Shown: one piece after another, positions 47,528-55,180 of the stretch
Numbering within the stretch: position 1 is the first letter of the stretch
Layout: the number at the start of each line of letters is the position of its first letter
From: Nitrincola lacisaponensis
GTDB taxonomy: Bacteria > Pseudomonadota > Gammaproteobacteria > Pseudomonadales > Balneatricaceae
Length of the DNA stretch: 64,000 nucleotides
Assembly (NCBI RefSeq): GCF_000691225.1
Contig: NZ_JMSZ01000028.1
Span: 37,914 to 101,913 of the forward strand
Reading direction: 5' to 3'
Made by a program: the position numbers and the translations under genes
Notes under the pieces: model-generated
What the model was told of the DNA's origin: nothing
Databases searched by the model: none
What the model saw: the letters and a program-made list of their open reading frames with translations, nothing else

Positions 47528-49675
47528 TCAGGCAGGCAGATCTGTCTGGTTATGCCGGTTCAGTGATCGCCAGTGCTGATTTTCATCTGACAGAATGCGC
47601 GTCAGTGTCGCAAACAGCTGCCGCAGCTCCTGGGTCTGGCGCCAGCGTTGTGCTTCACTGGTTTCACCTCGTGCAGCCGTGATGTGCTGATAGTCGGTAC
47701 AAGCATCATCCAGCACACTCAGTTGTCCGGATACCTGACCAGCCAGGGATGACATACGCACCACCTCATTGTGATTCAACAGGCCATGAATGGCGGCCCC
47801 CCAGGCCGGGAAAAAGGCGGTGAAGATGAGTATCCAGGAAATTTTCACAAAAAAATGCAGTGTGACTGCCAGAAAAGTAATAAAAAACAACGCAAACGCC
47901 AAGCGGTGCAGATACACATGATCACGATGCAGATTGTGATGACTGCGGCGAAAATACTGACGATGCTCATCAATGACCTGCTGCAGATAGCCCGCCATCT
48001 CCTGGTTATGTTCAGCCAGGCTATAGTACTGAGCATCCTGACGGCTTTCTGGTAACCCGGTCGCAATCAGCACACGCTGCAGTAACCAGTTCTCAGCACT
48101 CAGCAAGCGCGGTTCACGGCGACTTCCTTGAGGACTCCAGAGTGGACGTACAAATGCTTGTGGCAACACCAGCAAAGGATAACCTATGCGCAAATAGCGT
48201 AACTGCTCCGCCAGATAGCGATAGCTCATCCAGTGGCCATGCCAGTCACGAAATCGTGCCTGCAACACATATCCGACAATAAAACGCAGCAGTAAAAACT
48301 CACTAACCGCCCAGATCATGATCAGGCCTGACACATTCGCAGGCCACAAGCTCAGGGCTCCGGCAACCGCACAAAACACGGCAAAAGCAGCCGCATAGTA
48401 AATCATCCAGATACCGTCACGATGACGTCGTCCAAAACAGCTGGCCTGAGCTTCGGCCCAGTTAAATACCTGTGCCAGCTCGGGTTCATGTATAGGATGC
48501 TGCTCTGAACGCACAGGCATCACCTGATGGTACCCCCGCGGGGCACCCGGAGGCCGCAAGGCCGCGCGAAGATCCGCAGGGTTCAACTTGGCAATGGCGG
48601 AACAGAACAGATGCAAACGGGCAATAATACGTTCACGTCGACTCAGAACATCCTGCTTATGACTGAGAATCTCCAGTAAACGCGAGGCCTGAGAGCGCTC
48701 AGGAGGGTCAAGCATCACCCTGAACCACTCGCCAGCACCCGATAACCAGCTACCGAGTCCCGGAGGACGAGGTGCACGGCCAGCCAATACTAAAAAGAGT
48801 AGCCAGCGGTATAAAAAGCTTAGCAATGAAGGCTGTTGAGCAATCCGGGTTAAACGCTGACTTTCAGCAGTCTGGGTATTCAAGGCGGGCATGAAAGGCA
48901 ATAACAGTAACGAAGTCCACTCCTGCAACGCTACCGTCAGTTGCGTTTCCTGCTCGATCAGCGAAAAATAGGCCAATAACGATTCGGTGTCACTGCTCAG
49001 GGCTTCCAGCTCCAGCAACCGGGCATCGGTGAGCGCAGAGGGCCTGTTCAACAACACCTGCGGCGTATCCTGATCAGCCAGTAAACGCAGCAGCAACACC
49101 GGCTTTCGGCGCAGCAAGGCTGTACGGATCATCCGGGCAGTGCCACTGGTAACAATCAGCGGCTCGCGGGTATCCCATACCGCCACTAACAGATCTGCGA
49201 AACTCAGGGCCAGCTCATCCCGTAATGAGTGATCATCCTGAGACAGCGGCTGATCAGCCGCAGGGGCATGCATGCCGATCACTAAACGCCGCTCTGCAGG
49301 AAACCTGTCAACCTGCGTCTGTTCCTGAGCACTGATGTATGAGAGTTGATAACCGCAGCTGGACGCCAAGCTGGCCGCTAACTGGTCAACACCGCTGGCT
49401 TCGCCTGTCAGCAGACGAAACACTGGCGGTCTCTTTGAATAGAGTGCAGCCCCCTGCATAAAGGCCTGCTCTGCAGCCTGATGTACCTGACCCAGCAAAC
49501 CCTGCAGGCACTGCGTCAGGCACTGCTGTTTATCGGAACAGGGCCCGAAACCATTACGCGTCAGTCGCTGTTGTCGATGCCCGGCTACCAGAATACTGAA
49601 GACCGGGTTGAGTTGAGGGCTCTGTGTTTCAGACTGGCCAGACACAGAGCCTGCAGCAGAAGGTTGCGAAGGCAA
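47528..49675 (-). CDS. SLOG-domain membrane protein (putative nucleotide-ligand sensor/effector)
   Basis: This 715-residue protein has an N-terminal Rossmann-like region (25-200) with SLOG hallmarks: FSILVAGHR (27-34), LLTGEASGVDQLA (88-100) and ADLLVAVWDTREPL followed by GTARMIRTALLRRKPVLLL. A long linker precedes two hydrophobic helix pairs (about 420-470 and 620-660) and a cytoplasmic helical tail. SLOG domains bind nucleotide-derived ligands and are often coupled to membrane effector segments in conflict systems. No cyclase or nuclease is adjacent. It starts at a TTG, supported by GGAGG six bases before it. It is coupled to the upstream DUF442 gene (stop 14 bp away). Confidence 0.65.
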   Translation of the reverse strand: MPSQPSAAGSVSGQSETQSPQLNPVFSILVAGHRQQRLTRNGFGPCSDKQQCLTQCLQGLLGQVHQAAEQAFMQGAALYSKRPPVFRLLTGEASGVDQLAASLASSCGYQLSYISAQEQTQVDRFPAERRLVIGMHAPAADQPLSQDDHSLRDELALSFADLLVAVWDTREPLIVTSGTARMIRTALLRRKPVLLLRLLADQDTPQVLLNRPSALTDARLLELEALSSDTESLLAYFSLIEQETQLTVALQEWTSLLLLPFMPALNTQTAESQRLTRIAQQPSLLSFLYRWLLFLVLAGRAPRPPGLGSWLSGAGEWFRVMLDPPERSQASRLLEILSHKQDVLSRRERIIARLHLFCSAIAKLNPADLRAALRPPGAPRGYHQVMPVRSEQHPIHEPELAQVFNWAEAQASCFGRRHRDGIWMIYYAAAFAVFCAVAGALSLWPANVSGLIMIWAVSEFLLLRFIVGYVLQARFRDWHGHWMSYRYLAEQLRYLRIGYPLLVLPQAFVRPLWSPQGSRREPRLLSAENWLLQRVLIATGLPESRQDAQYYSLAEHNQEMAGYLQQVIDEHRQYFRRSHHNLHRDHVYLHRLAFALFFITFLAVTLHFFVKISWILIFTAFFPAWGAAIHGLLNHNEVVRMSSLAGQVSGQLSVLDDACTDYQHITAARGETSEAQRWRQTQELRQLFATLTRILSDENQHWRSLNRHNQTDLPA

Positions 49676-49689
49676 ACCTGACCTCCAGC

Positions 49690-50118
49690 TTAGCCCGTCA
49701 GGCGTTTGAAAAAGTCCGGCATATCATAACCTGCGTGCTGTAAGTGCTGTACCAGCTGTGCTCCAGATTGCTGCGTACGCTGACTGAGTGCCCAAAGCAT
49801 GCCACAACGTGCACCTGAGCGACAAAAAGCCACTACAGGCGTTGCTGCACTTGCCAATATTGCAGCAAACTCATCGCCCTGCTGATCTTCAACCTGTCCG
49901 GATATCACTGGCTGGTAATACCATTGCATGCCCAACTGCTCCGCCACTGCCTGCAGGCTGGCAGTCGAAGGCTGCCCTGGCTCTTCCTGATCAGGCCGAT
50001 TGCAGATCAGGCTTTTCACCCCCGCTGCTGCCAACGCTTCTATATCACTGGCAGTCAGTTGGCCACAAGCACTCAGGGTTTCCGTCAATTGTCGCATGGG
50101 CGGTAGCGTGTGAGACAT
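49690..50118 (-). CDS. TIGR01244/DUF442 family phosphatase- or sulfurtransferase-like protein
   Basis: This 142-residue soluble protein with a PTP-like fold has the family active-site loop FCRSGARC (C99, R104) and the early motif GVKSLICNRPDQEE. Members are annotated as sulfurtransferases or as beta-lactamase-hydrolase-like (Blh) domains; the in vivo substrate is unclear. An AAGGAG ribosome site precedes the ATG. It is the first gene of a two-gene unit with the SLOG membrane protein. Confidence 0.85.
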   Translation of the reverse strand: MSHTLPPMRQLTETLSACGQLTASDIEALAAAGVKSLICNRPDQEEPGQPSTASLQAVAEQLGMQWYYQPVISGQVEDQQGDEFAAILASAATPVVAFCRSGARCGMLWALSQRTQQSGAQLVQHLQHAGYDMPDFFKRLTG

Positions 50119-50172
50119 TCAGTACTCCTTGGTGATCAATATATCAAGCCTAGGCGATTATCTCGCCCCTGT

Positions 50173-50210
50173 CAGATTAGCGTTGCACATACAGATTAGC
50201 GTTGCACATA
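50173..50210. repeat. Perfect 19-bp tandem duplication
   Basis: CAGATTAGCGTTGCACATA occurs twice head to tail (50173-50191 and 50192-50210). The right copy contains the stop codon and last codons (Y-V-Q-R-stop) of the lipoprotein gene; the left copy is an untranslated repeat of the same end. Confidence 0.95.
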
Positions 50211-50798
50211 GGGCAACAGGCGTTCATTCAACTCTGTCAGCCATTTCTGTAGCCAGATCTGCCCAGCCGCGGCGAGCCCCTGCGGGCTGACTTCAGGCAG
50301 TGCTTCAGATTGTTGCCACTGCCAGCTGACCAGCGGCTGGCCATCCGCACGAATCAGATCTGCATGTATCACCACCAGCAGACGCTGTGATGTTTGATCC
50401 AGATGCCACTGATGCAGATGGATGCGCAAACGGAAATCTCCGCTGACACCCGGCTGATCTACCAGCACATTCACACCGGACAGATTCGCACTGAAGTATT
50501 CCGAAGCCAGACGCTCAATCTGTAATGGCAGCGGCTCAGTCCAGATATGATCCCGGAAAGGTGTCAACTGGTGCTCTCCCGTCTGATACCAGAGCGCACG
50601 GCTGTTCAGGGCGGTGGTGGCTTGAGGTGTTTCCAGAATCAAGGTGCCCCGGTCAGTGGACCACACTGTTTCAGAACTGCGATCAATCCCTGGTACAGAC
50701 ATCAACTGTAGCTGAACAGGTGCAGGGCCGGCTTCAGGCAACACACCACAACCAACCAGTCCTGCACACACCAACACAAGTATTGCGCGCTTTATCAT
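50196..50798 (-). CDS. PqiC/YmbA-like ABC-type auxiliary lipoprotein
   Basis: This 200-residue lipoprotein has a signal ending CAGLVGC (C17) with Gly at +2, consistent with outer-membrane sorting. It matches the ABC-type transport auxiliary (DUF330) family to which PqiC belongs, with the late motif PLVSWQWQQSEALP. It is the last gene of an MCE operon and probably provides the outer-membrane end of lipid transport. Its ATG overlaps the MlaD-like stop by 4 bp. A 19-bp duplication spans its stop codon. Confidence 0.85.
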   Translation of the reverse strand: MIKRAILVLVCAGLVGCGVLPEAGPAPVQLQLMSVPGIDRSSETVWSTDRGTLILETPQATTALNSRALWYQTGEHQLTPFRDHIWTEPLPLQIERLASEYFSANLSGVNVLVDQPGVSGDFRLRIHLHQWHLDQTSQRLLVVIHADLIRADGQPLVSWQWQQSEALPEVSPQGLAAAGQIWLQKWLTELNERLLPYVQR

Positions 50799-51694
50799 CG
50801 TGTTTCTCCTGGCCCGGGAGGAAGCTCACCGGTACCTTTAATCAATATATCACCCTGACGCGTTAACATTTCACTCAATGTCCGGGTCTCCCGGATCAGG
50901 GGTGCCAGCTCACGCGCCAACACCTGGCTGTCTCTGGACATGGCTGTCAGCTGCTGATTGGTTCGCTCCAGATTCTCTGCCAGCAATTGCCGGAAGGCTG
51001 CCATCTCATCCGGGAACCCCTGGCTCTGCTGGGTCAGTGAATCCGCCAGTGTGGTCATGGAGTGAGCCAGTGTCGTCCAGGCATCCAGGTCAACTTTTTC
51101 CAGCTGTCGTTCCGCCGTTTGTGACAAACTGACCAGCGACTGGATCATACTGTCCAGCTGTGTACGCATACGCTCATCACTCAGTGCACTGAGATGATTG
51201 GTCAGCTGTGACAGATTTTCTGACAGCTGATTGAAGCGATTCAGCGTTTCATTCATCGCTTCGGTGATCTGCAGCAGCCGGGAAGGACGACTCCGAATTA
51301 CCGCTGGCTCTGACGATGATGTTTCCAAACGTGATGATTCAGGGTCACCGCTGCTGATTTCAATAAACAGTAATCCGGTAATACCCTGGTTCTGCAAGCT
51401 GGCAATGGAGCTTTCCCGTATCGGCACATCCGGATCAATACGCAGATCCAGACGAACACGTCCTTCGCGCTCCTGATCCAGTGAGATGCGCTCCACCACG
51501 CCCACAGGCACACCCAGAAAACGCACACTGGCACGCTCGTTCAGCCCCGCAACAGACTCTTCAAAATAGGTGACATAGGATAACCGCTGAGTTTGGCGAT
51601 CATCACGTGTCATCAGCGCCAGCATCGCCAGCCCCACACCGATCAGCAGGATCACAAAGGCCCCCACCCAGGTATAGTTGATCCTCGGGTTCAT
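50795..51694 (-). CDS. MlaD-like MCE-domain protein
   Basis: This 299-residue protein has one N-terminal membrane helix (about 8-28), one MCE domain (about 38-120; LGVPVGVVERISL and GITGLLFIEI) and a long coiled-coil tail (about 140-285), which probably extends through the periplasm. It binds and passes phospholipids between the membranes as a hexamer in known relatives. It overlaps both neighbours by 4 bp. The tail is longer than that of E. coli MlaD. Confidence 0.92.
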   Translation of the reverse strand: MNPRINYTWVGAFVILLIGVGLAMLALMTRDDRQTQRLSYVTYFEESVAGLNERASVRFLGVPVGVVERISLDQEREGRVRLDLRIDPDVPIRESSIASLQNQGITGLLFIEISSGDPESSRLETSSSEPAVIRSRPSRLLQITEAMNETLNRFNQLSENLSQLTNHLSALSDERMRTQLDSMIQSLVSLSQTAERQLEKVDLDAWTTLAHSMTTLADSLTQQSQGFPDEMAAFRQLLAENLERTNQQLTAMSRDSQVLARELAPLIRETRTLSEMLTRQGDILIKGTGELPPGPGETR

Positions 51695-52482
51695 ACCATC
51701 TGCTCCTGTCGTATCGCACGTCGTGCGCGATCATTGGCAAAATAGGTTTTAATCACAGGATGTTCATTCCTCACCATCTGTTGTATGGGTTGCTTCACCA
51801 ATACCCGACGCTCTCCCAAAAACGCTACCTGATCGGTAACTGTCCAGATAGAGTCCAGATCATGGGTCACCAGAATCAGGGTTAAATTCAATGCCGCATG
51901 CAATTCCAGCAGCATCTGATCAAACGCTGCAGCCCCAGCCGGGTCCAGACCTGCCGTCGGTTCATCCAGCAACAGCAATGGCGGATCCAGCGCCAGCGCT
52001 CGGGCAACAGCGGCACGTTTCAGCATCCCGCCACTGAGTGACTGAGGATACAAATGTGCCGCATGATCAGGCAAGCCGGTGAGCCGCAGTTTCAACATGG
52101 CCAGCTCTTGCAGTACGGAAGCCGAGAGCCGCTGGTGCTCCTGAATAGGCAACATGATATTCTCCAGCACTGTCAGGCTGGAAAACAAGGCCCCTTGTTG
52201 AAACATCATACCGATACGCTGTCGCTGCGCGGTCAGCTGTCGTCCGGTTAACTGTGTAATGGGCTGCCCAAACAGGCAAATTTCACCGGCATCAGGCTCC
52301 CGTAGCATGGCAATCTCCGACAGCAACACCGATTTCCCGGTACCACTGCCGCCCACCAGCGCGACCCGCTCACCTTCATAGATCGTCAGATCCAGCTGCT
52401 CATGTACGACATGCTGACCAAATCGTGTTGCCAGCTGCTGCAACTCAACCACTGTACGTTGCGCTACTGTCATTGTTACCAT
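51691..52482 (-). CDS. MlaF-like ABC transporter ATP-binding protein
   Basis: This 263-residue ATPase of an MCE lipid transporter has Walker A GGSGTGKS, Q-loop MMFQQGALFSSLTV, signature LSGGMLKRAAVARAL, Walker B LLLLDEPTAGLDP and the switch His in VTHD. The sequence around the Q-loop is typical of MlaF. It overlaps the permease gene by 7 bp. Confidence 0.94.
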   Translation of the reverse strand: MVTMTVAQRTVVELQQLATRFGQHVVHEQLDLTIYEGERVALVGGSGTGKSVLLSEIAMLREPDAGEICLFGQPITQLTGRQLTAQRQRIGMMFQQGALFSSLTVLENIMLPIQEHQRLSASVLQELAMLKLRLTGLPDHAAHLYPQSLSGGMLKRAAVARALALDPPLLLLDEPTAGLDPAGAAAFDQMLLELHAALNLTLILVTHDLDSIWTVTDQVAFLGERRVLVKQPIQQMVRNEHPVIKTYFANDRARRAIRQEQMV

Positions 52483-53561
52483 CCCAACTGCGCAAACAAA
52501 ATCGAAAATAACGCGTCCACGATGATCACCAGAAAGATACTCTGTACTACACTGCGCGTCGTGCGATGCCCTACAGCTTCTGCACCACCTTTCGCCAGCA
52601 TACCCTGCATACAGCCAACATTGACAATCAGCAAGGCAAATACTGGCGCCTTGATCAGGCCGACCCAGAAGTGGATCGGGTCCACAACAGCGCCAAATCG
52701 CTGCACAAATTCTACCGGACTCAAATCCAGCTGAATCGAAGCCACCAGCATACCGCCACCGATGCCAGTCAGCATCGATAAAACTGTCAATAACGGCATC
52801 ACCAGCATCAACCCCAGCAGCTTAGGCAACACCAGCCAGGCAAAAGGGTCCTGCCCCAGGCTTTTCAGTGCCAGGACCTCCTGATTCATTTGCATGGTCG
52901 CCAGCTGTGCTGCGTACGCAGAACCGGACCGCCCTGCGACAATAATGGCACAAATCAACGGCGCTAATTCCCGCAGCATGATCAACGAAATCAATTCGAC
53001 AACAAAAATATTGGCACCATAAGTTGCCAACTGTAACCCGCCTTGAAATGCAATCACCGCTCCCAGCAAAAAGGCCAGCAGCGCAATAATTGGCACCGCA
53101 TGCAAACCATCGCGCTGCAGTACATCGAGCAACATTTTAATCTTCAGCTGACGTGGATGGCGCACCAGACTGACCAGCAGAACCGATAACTGTCCGGCAA
53201 AATCCAGTAGCTCTTTGGCATGTCGGGTCAGATGGAAAACCTGACGTCCCAGTTCAGCCACGGCACCGAGACGCGGTTGGCTTTCGGGCACGGCCACAGC
53301 ACGTGATCGAACCAGATCCAGCAAACCATATTGCTCTGTGGTCAGGCCTTCCGGCCAGTCCTTGGGGTCAGAGCCTATAATCTGTAACAACAGCAACGCA
53401 CCATTGGTATCCAGACGACCAATATCCACTAGCTGTACCACACGTCGCCCACCACTGGCCAGAACCTGCTGCTGCTTCAAGAAAGCTGTAGTCCAGTCAC
53501 CACTGATCTGAACACTGTCACCTGACCCGAATATTCGGGGAGCCTGTAACCTTTCACTCAT
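52476..53561 (-). CDS. MlaE-like permease with N-terminal STAS domain
   Basis: This 361-residue protein has a STAS-like domain at about 5-95 (VVQLVDIGRLDTNGALLLLQ) fused to an MlaE permease (about 110-361) with five to six helices and the conserved AAQLATMQMNQEVLALKSLG. In E. coli the STAS role is a separate protein, MlaB, so the fusion replaces it. The ATG at 53561 (MSERLQAPRIF) has GGAG 8 bases upstream; a start at 53588 is possible. It is the first gene of the four-gene lipid transport operon. Confidence 0.92.
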   Translation of the reverse strand: MSERLQAPRIFGSGDSVQISGDWTTAFLKQQQVLASGGRRVVQLVDIGRLDTNGALLLLQIIGSDPKDWPEGLTTEQYGLLDLVRSRAVAVPESQPRLGAVAELGRQVFHLTRHAKELLDFAGQLSVLLVSLVRHPRQLKIKMLLDVLQRDGLHAVPIIALLAFLLGAVIAFQGGLQLATYGANIFVVELISLIMLRELAPLICAIIVAGRSGSAYAAQLATMQMNQEVLALKSLGQDPFAWLVLPKLLGLMLVMPLLTVLSMLTGIGGGMLVASIQLDLSPVEFVQRFGAVVDPIHFWVGLIKAPVFALLIVNVGCMQGMLAKGGAEAVGHRTTRSVVQSIFLVIIVDALFSILFAQLGW

Positions 53562-53687
53562 GTTAAAACTCCATGCTACTGGCACCATGGTAGCAGAACA
53601 TTTTACTTCAGCGTATCGACATCTGATGCTTGTGTCTGGCGTTGGCTTTGGGATAATGCCATCAGCGTATCTAACCGGAGAACTCTG

Positions 53688-55139
53688 ATGCTTGCGCCAC
53701 GTTTCAATACTCTGTCACGTATCACTCAACAACTACTCGTGTGCCTGGCCTGTGTAGCCAGCCCGGCCGCTATGGCGCAGTTACCGGACAGTCTCAGGCA
53801 GACCATTAATGCCCAATCCTTGCCTGCCGATTCGATGGGTATCTGGGTACAGTCGACTGACAGCTCGACGCCCCTGGTCGCACACAATGCAGACAGACTG
53901 TTCAATCCGGCATCCACCATCAAGCTGGCCACAACACTGGCTGCTTTGCTGGAGCTAGGACCTGCTTATACCTGGCGTACCGACTTTCGCTCCAATGTAC
54001 CCGTTGAGAACGGTGTCCTGCGCGGTGATCTGATTATCCGGGGCACAGGTGATCCAGGTGCAGTCAGCGAGGAGCACTGGCGTATGCTGAGAGACCTGCA
54101 ACGCATGACCGGGCTGAAGCGCATTGAAGGCAATGTGATTCTGGATGCCGGTTACTTTATGCTGCCGCCAGGTGATCCCGGTGAGTTTGATGGCCAGCCC
54201 TATCGTGCCTATAACCAGCTCCCCTATGCATTGCATGTCAATTCCAACGCCATACGTTTTCATATCATCCCGGATACCAACGGAATACGGATTGAGGCTG
54301 AGCCACCTTTACCAGGACTCACGCTGGTCAACCGCTTAACTGCCGGCAGCGGCAATTGTGATGCATGGCAGCGCGGCATTCGCTATGAAGTGGATCATCA
54401 ACAGGTGACATTCAGCGGCAGCTACCCGGTTAACTGCGGCACCTATGAGCTCCTTCGCACAGCTGTTGCGGCAGATGTTAACGCTGCAGAGCTGTTCAAG
54501 CTGCATTGGGCCCAGTGGGGCGGTGAGCTGACCGGAGACGTGCTCAGTCACCAGGGATCACCACTCAGCTACAACCATACACTCATGGTACATCATTCCA
54601 GACCACTGGCTGACCTGATACGCGTTGCCAACAAGTGGAGTCATAATGTCATGACTCGCCATATGGCACTGACACTCGGCGCTCAACGCATGGGAGAACC
54701 GGCCACACTTGAAAAAGCACGTGTGTCACTGATTGACGTGCTGTCGACAGCTGGTGTGGATACACAGGGTATGTTTATCGACAATGGTTCCGGGCTGAGT
54801 CGGGTTGCCCGTATTTCGCCCAGACAACTGGGGCAGATTCTGCAGGTCGGCTGGGAGAGCCCCAGACGCCCTGAATTTGTCTCCTCGCTGTCAATTTCCG
54901 GCATCGACGGGACCACCCGTCGACAGTATCGGAATGAAGCCCGCACCGGACAAATGCACCTGAAAACAGGTTTATTAAATCAGGTCTCCGCTATCAGCGG
55001 ATATGTGCGTAATCAGTGTAATGAAGATATGATGGTTGTACTGTTGGTCAACCACCCGGAGGCGCATCTGGGTCATGGAACGCGTATGCAACAGACACTC
55101 CTGGACTGGGTGTATACTACCGGGAACTGTCCCCGGTAA
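53688..55139 (+). CDS. dacB: D-alanyl-D-alanine carboxypeptidase/endopeptidase, PBP4 type
   Basis: This 483-residue periplasmic peptidase of family S13 trims peptidoglycan stem peptides and cross-links. The signal peptide ends near SPAAMA (about residue 30). The active-site motifs are S76-T-I-K79, SHN in NKWSHNVMT and HLKTG near the C-terminus. It has the long insert between the first two motifs typical of PBP4. A CGGAGAACTCTG ribosome site precedes the ATG. It is divergent from the MCE operon. Confidence 0.94.
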   Translation: MLAPRFNTLSRITQQLLVCLACVASPAAMAQLPDSLRQTINAQSLPADSMGIWVQSTDSSTPLVAHNADRLFNPASTIKLATTLAALLELGPAYTWRTDFRSNVPVENGVLRGDLIIRGTGDPGAVSEEHWRMLRDLQRMTGLKRIEGNVILDAGYFMLPPGDPGEFDGQPYRAYNQLPYALHVNSNAIRFHIIPDTNGIRIEAEPPLPGLTLVNRLTAGSGNCDAWQRGIRYEVDHQQVTFSGSYPVNCGTYELLRTAVAADVNAAELFKLHWAQWGGELTGDVLSHQGSPLSYNHTLMVHHSRPLADLIRVANKWSHNVMTRHMALTLGAQRMGEPATLEKARVSLIDVLSTAGVDTQGMFIDNGSGLSRVARISPRQLGQILQVGWESPRRPEFVSSLSISGIDGTTRRQYRNEARTGQMHLKTGLLNQVSAISGYVRNQCNEDMMVVLLVNHPEAHLGHGTRMQQTLLDWVYTTGNCPR

Positions 55140-55180
55140 TCTGACATAATAGACAGAGACTCAACAGGTAAGCAGCATCA

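Noticed and set aside
53580..53596. Sigma-54-like TGGCACCATGGTAGCAG before dacB
   Set aside because: GG-N10-GC spacing is met, but the -12 box (TAGC) is poor, no activator site is near, and the sequence is part of a GCTAC/GTAGC inverted repeat that explains it equally well.
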